Assembly: GCF_000816185.1 (NCBI RefSeq)
Contig: NZ_CP007770.1
Location: 558,001 to 622,000, forward strand
Reading direction: 5' to 3'
DNA length: 64,000 bases
Source: Campylobacter insulaenigrae NCTC 12927
GTDB taxonomy: Bacteria > Campylobacterota > Campylobacteria > Campylobacterales > Campylobacteraceae
The translations under genes and the position numbers were made by a program. Below the pieces are notes generated by a model. It had not been told where the DNA came from and did not search any database. It saw only the letters and a list, made by a program, of their open reading frames with translations. The first letter of the stretch is position 1, and every line of letters starts with the position of its first letter. Of the stretch, positions 1 through 11,055 are shown one piece after another.

Positions 1-983
1 TAAATGGTAAAACTTTAAAACTTGAAAATTCTGTTAAAACTCAGATTAAAGCTTTGGAGCAATTAAACAATCAAAATAAAGATTTGTTAAAAAATAAAAA
101 TCAAATTGAGGGAAAATTGATCGATTTAATTGCTAAAGATTTTGCTTATGATTTAGCTATACCCCAAAATTATATAGAAAGCGAAGATGGTATTATTGCT
201 TTAGAGATAATAGGAAATTTAGATAAAATTTTTAATGAGGAATTTTTAAAAATTTCTAAAGATTATGAAGATATTAATAAAAAAATTGAAGATAAGGAAA
301 ATCAAATTGCTGTTATTAATACCAGTTTAAAGGAATATAAAAATCAAATAGACGAATTACGTAATTTAAGAAAAAAACAAGAAGTTGAAATTGCAAAACA
401 AAAAACGGATAAGGAAATTTATACAAGAAAACTATCTTCATTACAAGTACAACAACAAGAATTGAGAAAAACTCTTAATCAATTAAAGATCATTCAGGAA
501 AAACAAGAAGAAAAAGTGGTTCAAAAGCAAGAAGATAATAAGGAAAAAAATAATATAAAACAGATAGGATCAAGCTTTCAAACAAGTAATGTAAAGCGTT
601 ATGTTGGGGCAAAAACTATTTCACCTTTAGAGTCTTATACTGTAAAACAACAATTTGGTAATTATGTTGATCCAATTTATAATATAAAAATTTACAATGA
701 AAATGTTGTTTTAAAGAGTACTAATCCTGATGCTGCAGTAAGAAATGTTTTAGATGGTAAAATAGTTTTTGCTAAAGCAACACCAACTTTAAAAAAAGTT
801 GTAATCGTAGAAAATAAAGAAGGAATTCATACTATTTATGCCCATTTAGATAAAATCGCTCCAGGCGTTAAAGTGGGAAGAAATATTAAAAAAGGTTATA
901 TTATAGGCAGAGTAGAAAGTGATTTGACATTTGAAGTAACTCAAAAAAATTATCATATAAATCCCTTGGAAATGATTAGATAA
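1..983 (+). CDS. EnvC-like murein hydrolase activator (degenerate M23/LytM), 5' end outside window
   Basis: The reading frame is already open at base 3, so the start lies upstream of the window; the TTG at 54 is internal. About 326 residues are visible. The first half is a long charged coiled coil rich in Lys, Glu and Gln. The last 130 or so residues align by eye with an M23/LytM beta domain (G-K-I-V-F-A near 755, Y-A-H-L near 838). The zinc ligands look absent: the His-x-His pair is replaced by Asp-Leu-Thr at 921-929, and no HxxxD is seen before the first strand. EnvC-type proteins have this layout and activate amidases instead of cutting peptidoglycan themselves. In C. jejuni the equivalent gene follows ftsE and ftsX, and here an amidase (amiA) sits further along the same operon. 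The role is inferred from family and context. Confidence 0.75.
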   Translation, partial: NGKTLKLENSVKTQIKALEQLNNQNKDLLKNKNQIEGKLIDLIAKDFAYDLAIPQNYIESEDGIIALEIIGNLDKIFNEEFLKISKDYEDINKKIEDKENQIAVINTSLKEYKNQIDELRNLRKKQEVEIAKQKTDKEIYTRKLSSLQVQQQELRKTLNQLKIIQEKQEEKVVQKQEDNKEKNNIKQIGSSFQTSNVKRYVGAKTISPLESYTVKQQFGNYVDPIYNIKIYNENVVLKSTNPDAAVRNVLDGKIVFAKATPTLKKVVIVENKEGIHTIYAHLDKIAPGVKVGRNIKKGYIIGRVESDLTFEVTQKNYHINPLEMIR

Positions 984-1007
984 ATTAGTTTTTTTTAATA
1001 CGATTTT

Positions 1008-1759
<752 letters not shown>

Positions 1760-1774
1760 TTAAAAGGATTATAT

Positions 1775-1993
1775 ATGAGAATAGAACAAGTAGCTGCACA
1801 AGCACTTAAAAAAATGAAAGATGATAGATATAAATTGGCCTTAGTTGTAGCAAAAAGAGCTGAGGAGCTTGCAAATGGATCTGAACCATTAGTAAATTTA
1901 GATAAAAATAAATATAAATATACTGATATTGCCTTATATGAAATTGCTGAAGATAAAATTGTTTTAGAGGGTTTTATTGAAACTAGTAAATGA
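1775..1993 (+). CDS. rpoZ: RNA polymerase omega subunit
   Basis: A 72-residue protein starting [13 protein letters not shown] with the omega pattern of short N-terminal helices and the segment [14 protein letters not shown]. Omega helps assemble and stabilise the beta-prime subunit and in many bacteria takes part in ppGpp binding. It starts 15 bases after pyrH behind an AAAAGGA ribosome site. Its last 17 bases overlap the start of spoT, so the (p)ppGpp enzyme and a polymerase subunit linked to ppGpp response are translationally close, as in many bacteria. Confidence 0.95.
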   Translation: MRIEQVAAQALKKMKDDRYKLALVVAKRAEELANGSEPLVNLDKNKYKYTDIALYEIAEDKIVLEGFIETSK

Positions 1994-4163
1994 TGAGTTG
2001 TTGTTAGATAAACTTGTTGAAGACATTAAAAATTGTAAAAACTTGCAAAGAGCTAAGGAAATACTTTTTATGGTATTTCCAGAATCTGATATTCTTAAAA
2101 AAGCTGTAGAAATTTGTATTCACAAGCACGATAAGCAATTTAGAAAAAGTGGAGAACCATACGCGGTTCATCCTATATTAGTAGCATCTTTTGTTGCATT
2201 TTTAAGTCCGGTTGAATCTATGATTATAGCGGCGTTATTGCATGATGTATTAGAAGATACAGATTATAGTGAATCTGAATTGATAGCTAATTTTGGAGAG
2301 GAAGTTGCTAAACTAGTGCAGGGGTTGACAAAGATTGTAAGTATAAGAGAGGATCATTTGATACGCTCAGGTTCTAATGAAAAACTTGCAAAATCTGCTT
2401 TAACTTTTAGAAATATGCTTTTGGTTGGTGTTGAAGATGTCAGTGTTTTGGTGATTAAACTTTGCGATAGATTGCACAATATGCTTACATTGAGCTATCT
2501 AAGAGAAGATAAACAAAAAAGAATAAGTGAAGAAACTTTGGTTGTATATGCTCCTATTGCACATAGATTAGGAATTTCTAGCATAAAAAACTTACTTGAA
2601 GATTTGAGTTTTAAATTTTTATTACCTGAAGAATTTGCTCAAATTGATAATTATATTAATTCAAAGGACCAACAAATTCAACTTGGTTTTAATGAATTTA
2701 TTACTAAAATAGAAATGTTGTTTTTAAAGAATGGATTTAGACAAGGTAGTTTTATTATACATAAAAGAATTAAGCATAATTATTCTATTTATTTAAAGAT
2801 GCAAAGAAAGGGTGTTGAATTAGATGAGGTTTTAGATCTTTTAGGTGTGAGAATTTTGGTCGAAAATATACACGATTGTTATTTGGCTTTGGGAATTTTA
2901 CATACACATTTTAACCCTTTAATTTCAAGATTTAAAGATTACATAGCTTTACCTAAGCAAAATGGATATCAAACTTTGCATACAACACTTTTTGATGCAA
3001 AAAATATTATTGAAGCTCAAATTCGTACATTCGATATGCATAAAACTGCTGAATTTGGAGTTGCAGCACATTGGAAATATAAAGAAGGTAATATTGCTAC
3101 CCCAAATTTAGATTGGCTTGCAGATATATCAATGCATGGAAAAGATAGCGATGATGTTCAAAATTATGATGCTATAGAGCTTTATGAGTATGCTAAGGAT
3201 AGTTTATACATAGAAGATATTGCAGTGTATTCTCCAAAAGGTGAAATTTTTACGCTTCCAAGAGGGGCTACTGCGTTAGATTTTGCCTATGAGGTCCATA
3301 CAAAAATAGGACTTCATGCTAAAACTGCTTTTGTAAATCGTGTGAGAGTGCCGCTTTTAACTGTTCTTAAAAATGGTGATATTGTAAGTATTGAAACATC
3401 TGAAGATGAGTTTTTTAGATGTTCTTGGATAGATAGTGTTAAAACAGGAAAAGCAAGAGCAAGCATAAGAGATTTTTGTAAACAAAAAAAGAAAGAACTT
3501 AATAATAAAATAGCCATAAATCTTCTCGCGACTGTATTTAGTAAGGATGCAAAATTAATTGAAGAATGGTTGAGAAATGAAAAATTTAGTAAAAAATTAA
3601 GACAGATAGCCTTAGATTTTAATTATTTTAAAGAAGTAGTGGTGTGTCTTAGAAAATATATGGAGCCTCATCAAATTACTACATTTGAACAAAAAGAGCA
3701 AAAATTTGAAAGTATAGTTATTGGTTCAAATTACAAAATTACTACTATAAATTTTGATTATTGCTGTAGACCTAAAAGAGGAGACGAGATTATTGCTTTT
3801 AGGCATTCTACAGGAGTAACAATTCATCATAAATTATGTGAACATGCTATGAAAATGATAGATGAAAATAAAGAAATGGTATTTGTTACATGGAATGATA
3901 GTTCTATAAAAAGTTACAAGATTATTGTTTCTATAGAAAATAAAAAAGGTTTCTTAGCTGAATTTTTAACTACATTAGCTAAAATGCAAATTAATCTTCT
4001 TAATATCAATTCAGCTGATTCTGAATCGGTTTTAGCTAATTATTTTGAAATTCATGTAGAGTTTCCAAATAATATTGATGTGGAGAATATTAAAGAAAGA
4101 TTGAAAGCTAAATATAAAATTTTAGATTTTATTTCTTTAAATGATGCATATAATAATCACTAA
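1977..4163 (+). CDS. spoT: bifunctional (p)ppGpp synthetase/hydrolase (RSH family)
   Basis: This is the single long RelA/SpoT homologue that makes and degrades (p)ppGpp in the stringent response. The 728 residues carry an HD hydrolase domain (HD pair at residues 89-90, preceded by a His in AVHPILVA), a synthetase domain (K-H-N-Y-S-I-Y, then LGVRILV and [12 protein letters not shown]), a TGS domain near residues 400-460 and a C-terminal ACT domain. Both catalytic halves look intact. The start is a TTG inside rpoZ, chosen because AGAGGG at 1966-1971 is well placed and no upstream ATG is suitable. Epsilonproteobacteria usually have only this one RSH enzyme. Confidence 0.95.
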   Translation: MKLVNDELLLDKLVEDIKNCKNLQRAKEILFMVFPESDILKKAVEICIHKHDKQFRKSGEPYAVHPILVASFVAFLSPVESMIIAALLHDVLEDTDYSESELIANFGEEVAKLVQGLTKIVSIREDHLIRSGSNEKLAKSALTFRNMLLVGVEDVSVLVIKLCDRLHNMLTLSYLREDKQKRISEETLVVYAPIAHRLGISSIKNLLEDLSFKFLLPEEFAQIDNYINSKDQQIQLGFNEFITKIEMLFLKNGFRQGSFIIHKRIKHNYSIYLKMQRKGVELDEVLDLLGVRILVENIHDCYLALGILHTHFNPLISRFKDYIALPKQNGYQTLHTTLFDAKNIIEAQIRTFDMHKTAEFGVAAHWKYKEGNIATPNLDWLADISMHGKDSDDVQNYDAIELYEYAKDSLYIEDIAVYSPKGEIFTLPRGATALDFAYEVHTKIGLHAKTAFVNRVRVPLLTVLKNGDIVSIETSEDEFFRCSWIDSVKTGKARASIRDFCKQKKKELNNKIAINLLATVFSKDAKLIEEWLRNEKFSKKLRQIALDFNYFKEVVVCLRKYMEPHQITTFEQKEQKFESIVIGSNYKITTINFDYCCRPKRGDEIIAFRHSTGVTIHHKLCEHAMKMIDENKEMVFVTWNDSSIKSYKIIVSIENKKGFLAEFLTTLAKMQINLLNINSADSESVLANYFEIHVEFPNNIDVENIKERLKAKYKILDFISLNDAYNNH

Positions 4164-4176
4164 AAAAGGTTTTCTA

Positions 4177-5382
4177 ATGAATTTTAATGAAATTTTAGAA
4201 GAAGTTAAAAGAGGAACATCTGAAATTATTGATGAAGCAAAACTTTCACAATTAATAAAAAATTATTATGAAAAAGGTGAGAATTTTTTTGTAAAAGCAG
4301 GATTTGACCCAACAGCTGCTGATTTGCATTTGGGTCATACTGTGGTTTTAAGTAAAATGGCATTTTTGCAAAAACATGGTGCAATTGTGCAATTTTTAAT
4401 AGGTGATTTTACTGCTCAAATAGGTGATCCTACCGGAAAAAGCGTCACAAGAAAAAAACTTGATAAAGAAGAAGTTTTGAAAAATGCTAAAACTTATGAA
4501 GAACAAGTTTTTAAAATTTTAGATCCAAATAAAACACAAATTTATTTTAATTCTAAGTGGCTTAATGAGCTTGGTGCCACAGGAATTGTGGAATTAACAT
4601 CGACGCTTAGTGTTGCAAGAATGCTTGAAAGAGATGATTTTTCTAAGCGTTTCAAGGAGCAAAGTCCTATTTCTATTTGTGAATTTTTATATCCTTTATT
4701 ACAAGGATATGATAGTGTTGCATTAAAAAGTGATATAGAAATAGGTGGAACAGATCAGAAATTTAATCTTTTAATGGGTAGACAGCTACAAAGAATTTAC
4801 AATACATCTAAAGAACAAGCAGTTGTAATGATGCCGTTGCTTGAGGGTTTAGATGGTGTTAACAAAATGAGTAAAAGTCTAGGAAATTATATAGGTGTTA
4901 CAGAAGAAGCTAAAGATATGTATGCTAAAATTTTAAGTATTAGTGATGATTTAATGTTTAGATATTATGAGCTTTTAAGTCAGAAAAAATTAAGTCAGAT
5001 TAAACAAATAGAATCTGAAATTAAAGAAGGGGTGTTACATCCTAAAAAAGCCAAAGAAGAATTAGCTTTGGAAATTGTTACTCGTTTTTATGATGAAAAA
5101 TGTGCTTTAAAAGCTAAAGAAGAATTTGATAAAATCCATAGCAATAAAGAATTGCCAAGTGATATAGAATGTTTTACATTAAAGGGTGAGATTTGGCTTG
5201 CAAAGGCTATAGTAGAATGCAAAATGGAAAATTCAACTTCCGCTGCTAGAAGGTTAATTCTTGCGAATGCAGTAAGTATTAATGGCAAAAAAATACAAGA
5301 TGAGCAGTATCATCTTAGCGAAGGTGAATATATATTACAAGTTGGAAAAAGAAAATTTGCTAAAATAAAGGTAGAAAAATGA
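4177..5382 (+). CDS. tyrS: tyrosyl-tRNA synthetase
   Basis: A class I synthetase that charges tRNA-Tyr. The 401-residue product has the HIGH-type motif HLGH at residues 51-54, the KMSKS loop at 230-234 and a C-terminal S4-like RNA-binding domain (A-R-R-L-I-L-A-N-A-V-S-I-N-G-K-K). I chose ATG 4177, preceded by an AAAAAGG site, over an ATG at 4141 that lies inside the end of spoT. Its stop overlaps the next ATG by four bases, so translation of the downstream flavoenzyme is probably coupled. Confidence 0.97.
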   Translation: MNFNEILEEVKRGTSEIIDEAKLSQLIKNYYEKGENFFVKAGFDPTAADLHLGHTVVLSKMAFLQKHGAIVQFLIGDFTAQIGDPTGKSVTRKKLDKEEVLKNAKTYEEQVFKILDPNKTQIYFNSKWLNELGATGIVELTSTLSVARMLERDDFSKRFKEQSPISICEFLYPLLQGYDSVALKSDIEIGGTDQKFNLLMGRQLQRIYNTSKEQAVVMMPLLEGLDGVNKMSKSLGNYIGVTEEAKDMYAKILSISDDLMFRYYELLSQKKLSQIKQIESEIKEGVLHPKKAKEELALEIVTRFYDEKCALKAKEEFDKIHSNKELPSDIECFTLKGEIWLAKAIVECKMENSTSAARRLILANAVSINGKKIQDEQYHLSEGEYILQVGKRKFAKIKVEK

Positions 5383-6476
5383 GTTTTAAGGCTCTAAAAA
5401 TTGGAAAACATGAAATAAAATATCCTATCTTTCAAGGTGGAATGGGTCTAGGAATTAGCTGGGATAAATTAGCTTCGGCAGTTTCTCTAAATGGTGGTTT
5501 AGGAATTATATCTTCGGTTGGAACTGGATATTATGAAAATAGAACACATATAGACAAAGAATTTAATGCAAAACCTTATGGAAGTGATAATTTTTATTCA
5601 AAAGAAGGATTAAGAGCTTTAATTAATAATGCTAGAAAGGTGTGTGGTGATGCACCTCTTGGATGTAATATTTTATACGCAAGCAATAATTACGCTCAAA
5701 TAGCTCATAATGCTTGTGAGCTTGGCTTTAATGTGATTGTATCAGGTGCTGGACTTCCTACTAATTTGCCTGAATTTACTAAAGATTATCCTGATGTTGC
5801 CTTGGTACCTATAGTTTCTTCAGCTAAAGCTTTAAAAATTATTTGTAAAAGATGGCAAAGTAGATATAATCGCCTACCTGATGCTGTTATTGTGGAAGGA
5901 CCTAAAAGCGGTGGTCATCAAGGCTTTACTTATGAACAGTGTTTAATGGATGAATATCAATTAGAAAATATTGTCCCGCAAGTAGCTGATGAAATAAAAA
6001 ATTGGGGTGATATTCCCTTGATAGCAGCTGGTGGTATCTGGGATAAAAAAGATATTGAAAATATAATGTCTTTAGGAGCAAATGGCGTGCAAATGGGAAC
6101 TCGTTTTATAGGAACTTTTGAGTGTGATGCGAGTGATGATTTTAAACAAATTTTATTAGATTGTAAAAAAGAGGATATAGAATTATTAAAATCACCTGTT
6201 GGATATCCTGCAAGAGGGGTAAGGACAAATTTATTAGATCTTGTTGATAAAAGAAGTGGTCCAAAAATTAATTGTGTGAGTAATTGTGTTGCACCATGTG
6301 GTAGAGGTAAAGAGGCGACAAAAGTGGGATATTGTATTGCTGATAGACTTTATGATGCTTGGAGTGGTAAAAAAGATACAGGATTATTTTTTACAGGTGC
6401 AAATGGCTATAGATTAGATAAATTAATTAGTGTTGAAGAATTAATTAAAAAATTAGTTTATGGTGAAGATGCTTAG
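5379..6476 (+). CDS. nitronate monooxygenase-like NAD(P)H/FMN flavoprotein
   Basis: The 365-residue protein belongs to the FMN-dependent nitronate monooxygenase (2-nitropropane dioxygenase) family of TIM barrels. Seen: an N-terminal YPIFQGGMGLGIS loop, SGGHQG with His-180 at the position of the catalytic base, and the phosphate-binding AAGGIWD and GANGVQMGTRF segments. Class members oxidise alkyl nitronates; relatives include the enoyl reductase FabK, so substrate assignment is uncertain. A Cys-rich stretch (C-V-S-N-C-V-A-P-C-G) near residue 305 is conserved in a subset of the family. It overlaps tyrS by four bases and amiA by 17. The C. jejuni counterpart sits in the same place. Confidence 0.85.
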   Translation: MSFKALKIGKHEIKYPIFQGGMGLGISWDKLASAVSLNGGLGIISSVGTGYYENRTHIDKEFNAKPYGSDNFYSKEGLRALINNARKVCGDAPLGCNILYASNNYAQIAHNACELGFNVIVSGAGLPTNLPEFTKDYPDVALVPIVSSAKALKIICKRWQSRYNRLPDAVIVEGPKSGGHQGFTYEQCLMDEYQLENIVPQVADEIKNWGDIPLIAAGGIWDKKDIENIMSLGANGVQMGTRFIGTFECDASDDFKQILLDCKKEDIELLKSPVGYPARGVRTNLLDLVDKRSGPKINCVSNCVAPCGRGKEATKVGYCIADRLYDAWSGKKDTGLFFTGANGYRLDKLISVEELIKKLVYGEDA

Positions 6477-8337
6477 ACTTTTTTCGTTTTTAATATTTTT
6501 TTATACAAGTGTATTATTTGTAAGCACTGCTTCTGCAAATTTTGAAGTTAAAAATTTTGATAAATCCTTTTTAACTTCTAATTCCGAAGAAAAACTATTG
6601 TTGCATCAGCAGTTAAAATCTTTATATATTCAAAGTGTTATTAATGACAATGAAGAAGAAAAAAAAGAGATTTTAAAAAGATTAATTATAAGTTCAAATT
6701 CTTTAGGATTTGATGATAAGGCTTATGTTGATGAATTAAAAGATGGGGGTTTTAGCGAAGCAGAAATTTTAAAGTTAAAGAATGCCCTAGAAGTTATTCA
6801 AGATCAAAAAATACAAACTAGTAAAATAATTAAAGAAAATAGTGCCCAAGATAAAAAAGAAGATAAAAAAGAAGATAAAAAAGAAGATAAAAAAGAAGAT
6901 AAAAAAGAAGATAAAAAAGAAGATAAAAAAGAAGATAAAAAAGAAGATAAAAAAGAAATTTTTGCCATAAATGCAAAAAAAATAAACAATGGAATTTTAT
7001 TAAATTTAAATGATAAAATTAGTCAAAAAGATATTAAAAATTTTACTTTAAAAGGTGATAATAATTTTCGTTATGTTGCTGATTTTGATGGAATACTTAA
7101 AGGCAATAAACAAAATTTTCAATTTCAAGATTTTGATATTATAGTTTCTCAATTTAATCCTCAGACTATTCGTTTGGTTTTATCATCAAAAAAAGAATTA
7201 GATATTAAAATAGAGCTTGATGAGTCAACTCTTTTTATGGGACTTAATAAAAAAGAAATAAAACAGATTAGTCCAGCTCAAACACAAAAATTAAAACAAA
7301 AAAATGAATCTTTGTATGTTTTAAAATCAAATAAGGAAAAAAATGGTATTAAATTAAAATTAGATAATGAAATAGATTTTGAAAATGTAAAGGTTAATTC
7401 ATTTAAAGATGGAAAGATTTATAGATCTATTGTCAGTTTTGAGGCTATTTTAGAAGGTGATAGAAAAAAATATGATATAAATAATCAACAATCAATAACC
7501 ATTGTTCAATATGATAAAAAAACAATAAGAGTCGTACTTACTTCATCTAAAGATTTTAAAACAAATTTAGATTTAGATGATGATGAATTATTTATAGGAT
7601 TTGAAAAAAATCTTAAGTTAAAAAATGATGTAAAAACAAAAAAAACTACTAAAAAAATAGGAAAAGTGATTGTTATTGATCCAGGACATGGAGGAAAAGA
7701 TCCTGGTACTTTAGGCGATAAAAATGTTAAAGAAAAAGATATTGTTTTAAGTGTTGCTTTGAAACTAGGCAATGAGCTTAAAAAAAGAGGTTATAAAATT
7801 TATTATACAAGAAGTACAGATAAATTTATAAATTTACGAGATAGGACTTCTATGGCAAATGAAAAAATGGCAGATTTGTTTGTTTCTATACACGCTAATG
7901 CAGCACCAAATAAACAAAGAGCTCAAACTTTGCAAGGTATAGAAACTTTCTTTTTATCTCCTGCAAGAAGTGAAAGAAGTAAAAAAGCCGCAGAATTAGA
8001 AAATCAATCTAATTTCGAGGAAATGAATTATTTTTCAAAACAAACATTTTTAAATTTTTTAAATCGTGAGAAAATAGTAGCATCTAATAAGCTTGCTATT
8101 GATGTTCAAAAAAGTATTTTGAGCAATGTGAGAAAAAAATATAAAGTTGTAGATGGTGGGGTTAGAGAAGCTCCTTTTTGGGTTTTGGTTGGAGCACAAA
8201 TGCCTGCAATTTTAATTGAAACAGGATATATTAGCCATCCAAGTGAAAGAGCAAGATTAGTTAATAAAAATTTTCAAGATCTTTTAGCTGTTGGTATTGC
8301 TAATGGTATCGAAAGTTATTTTTATAAAAATCAATGA
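6460..8337 (+). CDS. amiA: N-acetylmuramoyl-L-alanine amidase (Amidase_3)
   Basis: A periplasmic zinc amidase that removes stem peptides from peptidoglycan, needed for daughter-cell separation. It has an N-terminal signal segment (L-F-S-F-L-I-F-F-Y), a nine-copy Asp-Lys-Lys-Glu repeat at residues 131-166, two AMIN-like repeats (about 170-270 and 285-385) and a C-terminal Amidase_3 domain. The domain shows [10 protein letters not shown] with zinc ligand His-410, SIHANA, and the catalytic [10 protein letters not shown] near the end. The start is either ATG 6460 or ATG 6469; neither has a clear ribosome site. An EnvC-like activator heads the same operon and is its likely partner. Confidence 0.93.
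   Translation: MVKMLRLFSFLIFFYTSVLFVSTASANFEVKNFDKSFLTSNSEEKLLLHQQLKSLYIQSVINDNEEEKKEILKRLIISSNSLGFDDKAYVDELKDGGFSEAEILKLKNALEVIQDQKIQTSKIIKENSAQDKKEDKKEDKKEDKKEDKKEDKKEDKKEDKKEDKKEIFAINAKKINNGILLNLNDKISQKDIKNFTLKGDNNFRYVADFDGILKGNKQNFQFQDFDIIVSQFNPQTIRLVLSSKKELDIKIELDESTLFMGLNKKEIKQISPAQTQKLKQKNESLYVLKSNKEKNGIKLKLDNEIDFENVKVNSFKDGKIYRSIVSFEAILEGDRKKYDINNQQSITIVQYDKKTIRVVLTSSKDFKTNLDLDDDELFIGFEKNLKLKNDVKTKKTTKKIGKVIVIDPGHGGKDPGTLGDKNVKEKDIVLSVALKLGNELKKRGYKIYYTRSTDKFINLRDRTSMANEKMADLFVSIHANAAPNKQRAQTLQGIETFFLSPARSERSKKAAELENQSNFEEMNYFSKQTFLNFLNREKIVASNKLAIDVQKSILSNVRKKYKVVDGGVREAPFWVLVGAQMPAILIETGYISHPSERARLVNKNFQDLLAVGIANGIESYFYKNQ
6850..6957 (+). repeat. nine perfect 12-bp tandem repeats inside amiA
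   Basis: The unit GATAAAAAAGAA occurs nine times in a row without a mismatch, encoding Asp-Lys-Lys-Glu each time. As the unit is a multiple of three, copy-number changes alter linker length without breaking the frame. It lies between the signal segment and the first AMIN-like domain. Confidence 0.98.
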
Positions 8338-10172
8338 ATTATGCAAACATCATAATTAAAGAAGATTCTGTTTTTTCTTTGGATTTTGAAGATTATTATT
8401 TTAATTCTAAAGATGGAATAAATGAAAGTTCTTATGTTTATACTAATGCTTTTGAATTCAATAAAGAACAGATTATTGTTTCAGAGTTGGGATTTGGTAT
8501 AGGCTTAAATTTTTTTCTTACCTTAAAACGTTTTTTAGCTGAAAAAAAGTCAAATCAGCGACTTTTTTATGTAAGTTTTGAGAATTTTTATATAAGTAAA
8601 GAACAATTAAGAGATATTTATAAAAAATTAAATTTCTATGATGAATTTAAAAACGAATTAGAACTATTTTTGAAATATTATCCACCTTGTAAAAATGGTA
8701 TTTATAGATTTTATTTTGATGGGTGTTTTTTAGATTTAGTTTTTGGTGATATTAAAGAAACTTTGCAACAAGTAAATTTTGAAGCAAATGTATGGTATTT
8801 AGATGGTTTTGCTCCATCTAAAAATTATGATATGTTTAAAGAAGATACTATTTATCATGTAGCAAGAAATTCTGCAATTAAAGCAAGAATTTTAACTTTT
8901 TCTGCTGCTAGTTCACTAAGAAAAACCTTGCAAAAATATAATTTTAGTGTTTATAAGGTTAAAGGCTTTAAAAAAAGAGAGATGATTCAAGCTATATTTG
9001 ATGGTTATGAATATGAGGATATGCATGCTTATTTTCATACTCCCTCTTTAAAAAGAAAAGTTAAAAATGTAGCAATTATAGGTGCTGGTATAGCTGGTGC
9101 TAGTTTAGCATATGAATTATCCTTAAGAAACTGCTGTATTGATATTTTTGAAAAAGAAAACGATGTTGCTAAAGGAGCTTCTGGTAATATTAGTGGTATA
9201 TTAAGTTCATTAATTTTAAAGCCACAAGTTTTATTAGGGGAATTTTCTCAATATTCTTTTTTGGAGGCGAGTAGGTTTTATCAACAAAATTTAAATTTAA
9301 AGCCTCAAGGAGTATATGAATTTGCACATAATGATTTAATGCAAGAGCGTTTTGATTCTCAAAAGGATAATATTTTATTTGATGTTGAACACAATAGAGC
9401 TTTTTTAAAAGATGGTATATGTGTTAAACCACAAGAAATCGTAAAAACGATGATATCTAAAAGTAAAGCAAAAGTTTTTTTACAATATGAATTTGAAGAT
9501 TATTGTTATGAAAATAATCAATTCACATTAAAATTTAAAAACATAAATCATTGTAAAAAATATGATGTTTTAATTTATGCTCAAGGTGCAAATGCTAAAG
9601 ATTTTGTTGATTATTCTTATATGCAACTTAGCCGAGTAAGGGGTCAATGTACCCATTTGAAACCTTTTTTAAATACTCAGTATGCACTTTCATCTAAAGC
9701 ATATATATGTCCTATGAATGAACATGTAAATATGCAATTAATTGGTGCAAGTTATGATAGATTAAATCAAAACTCTGAAATTTCAATAAAAGATAATATT
9801 CAAAATTTAAATAATATCCAAGAATTTATCGATCATAATACTAGATTAGAGATTGTTGGTGCTAAAGTTGGTTTTAGATCTTATTCTAGTGATAGATTTG
9901 CCATAATTGGACAAATTTACGATGAGAAATTTTATTTACAGCATTATAAAGCGTTATTATGGCATAAAAATAAAAAACAAATTCAGCCAGAAGTATTTTT
10001 ACCACTATACTTATCTATAGCCCATGGTTCAAGAGCTTTTGCGAGTGCGATTATTGCTTCGAGGTTAATTTGCTCTTTGATTTTTAGTGAACCACAAATA
10101 GAAAAAAGGTTTTTGCATGCTTTGCATCCTGCTAGATTTTTAATTAGAAAACTAAAAAAAGGATTGATTTGA
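8334..10172 (+). CDS. mnmC: bifunctional tRNA mnm5s2U methyltransferase/FAD oxidoreductase
   Basis: MnmC completes the mnm5(s2)U wobble modification. The C-terminal FAD domain removes the carboxymethyl group from cmnm5U and the N-terminal SAM domain methylates the resulting nm5U. The 612 residues show both: a SAM-binding E-L-G-F-G-I-G segment near residue 51 with [12 protein letters not shown] downstream, and a dinucleotide-binding GAGIAG at residues 250-255 followed by DAO-type oxidoreductase sequence. Length fits the fused form. It overlaps amiA by four bases (ATGA). The next gene differs from C. jejuni, where hydA follows mnmC in my recollection. Confidence 0.93.
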   Translation: MNYANIIIKEDSVFSLDFEDYYFNSKDGINESSYVYTNAFEFNKEQIIVSELGFGIGLNFFLTLKRFLAEKKSNQRLFYVSFENFYISKEQLRDIYKKLNFYDEFKNELELFLKYYPPCKNGIYRFYFDGCFLDLVFGDIKETLQQVNFEANVWYLDGFAPSKNYDMFKEDTIYHVARNSAIKARILTFSAASSLRKTLQKYNFSVYKVKGFKKREMIQAIFDGYEYEDMHAYFHTPSLKRKVKNVAIIGAGIAGASLAYELSLRNCCIDIFEKENDVAKGASGNISGILSSLILKPQVLLGEFSQYSFLEASRFYQQNLNLKPQGVYEFAHNDLMQERFDSQKDNILFDVEHNRAFLKDGICVKPQEIVKTMISKSKAKVFLQYEFEDYCYENNQFTLKFKNINHCKKYDVLIYAQGANAKDFVDYSYMQLSRVRGQCTHLKPFLNTQYALSSKAYICPMNEHVNMQLIGASYDRLNQNSEISIKDNIQNLNNIQEFIDHNTRLEIVGAKVGFRSYSSDRFAIIGQIYDEKFYLQHYKALLWHKNKKQIQPEVFLPLYLSIAHGSRAFASAIIASRLICSLIFSEPQIEKRFLHALHPARFLIRKLKKGLI

Positions 10173-10224
10173 ATACAATATTAATTTTTAAGTATTATAG
10201 TAGGGAAAAAATTAAGATTAGAAG

Positions 10225-11055
10225 ATGAAAATAAAATTTATGATTTTAGCTTTTTGTAAACTTTGTTTTGGTGCAAGTTTAGAGGAAAGTTTAAATATTG
10301 ATACTAATGTTAGTGTAAAGAAGGAATCAAATAAAGAAGTATCTAAGCAAGTATTTTTTTCCAAGCCAAAGGAATATCATCAAGAACAAGGTGTCGATTT
10401 TGATACTTTTGCTACTAATTCTTTAGCCTCTGTTTTAAATTTAAGTTCATCAGATCAAACACAGGCAAGTGTTGATTTTAATGCACTTAATGTAAATATT
10501 AAAAACATTAATTCTTTGATTGATTATGATAATGCTGTTTTGCTTTTTGAAAAACAATTAAGAGTTAATCAAAACGAACAAGCTTATTCAGCAGGTTTTA
10601 TTAATCGCTACACCTTTGATCAGTTTAATTTTGGTTTTAATTTTTTTAATGATCAATATAGCGAACTTAATGCAAAAAAAAGCATTGGTACAGAATTTCA
10701 ATTTAGTAAAATATTTAAAGCTTATGCTAATCATTATAGTGTATCTGATCATGAAAGTGATAATAGTACAGAATTAGGAGTTGTTTTTGATTTACCTTAT
10801 GTAAATATGGTTAATGTTAATACAAATATCAAAGAAACTCAAAAACAATATAATATTATTTATTCTCCTCTTTCAATTATAGATCTTTCTCTTAATTATC
10901 AAGATGAAAAAATAGCAAAAGATCAAACTGCTATGTGGATAAAATTTAAATTTAGTTATGAAAAAGATTTTATGCAACAAATATATCAAAGCTGGTATAA
11001 TCAAAATGGAATTTCTAAATTTAATAAATATGATTTTGCAACAAGAAATTATTAA
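10225..11055 (+). CDS. short outer-membrane protein resembling an inverse autotransporter beta-barrel without passenger
   Basis: The 276-residue protein has a signal peptide (M-K-I-K-F-M-I-L-A-F, cleavage likely after F-G-A). From about residue 60 it follows the intimin/invasin barrel pattern: S-L-I-D-Y-D-N-A-V-L-L-F-E-K-Q at 97-111 like the family's DxLxPxYD..xLLFxQ segment, an N-x-G-x-N-R-Y-like strand at 121-129, G-F-N-F-F-N-D near 137-143, and a final YDFATRNY (269-276) that resembles the barrel-closing YDxVxRNN motif. It ends there, where family members normally continue into Ig-like passenger domains. It overlaps rseP, on the other strand, at the 3' end. Family placement is by pattern recognition alone; it could be a truncated adhesin or a minimal barrel. 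Confidence 0.6.
   Translation: MKIKFMILAFCKLCFGASLEESLNIDTNVSVKKESNKEVSKQVFFSKPKEYHQEQGVDFDTFATNSLASVLNLSSSDQTQASVDFNALNVNIKNINSLIDYDNAVLLFEKQLRVNQNEQAYSAGFINRYTFDQFNFGFNFFNDQYSELNAKKSIGTEFQFSKIFKAYANHYSVSDHESDNSTELGVVFDLPYVNMVNVNTNIKETQKQYNIIYSPLSIIDLSLNYQDEKIAKDQTAMWIKFKFSYEKDFMQQIYQSWYNQNGISKFNKYDFATRNY

Noticed and set aside
6850-6957. CRISPR-like array
   Set aside because: Units are contiguous 12-mers without spacers and in frame with amiA.
6804-6989. Open frame on the minus strand rich in Phe-Leu-Ser
   Set aside because: It is the complement of the amiA DKKE repeat and its flanks; repeats of this kind keep several frames open.
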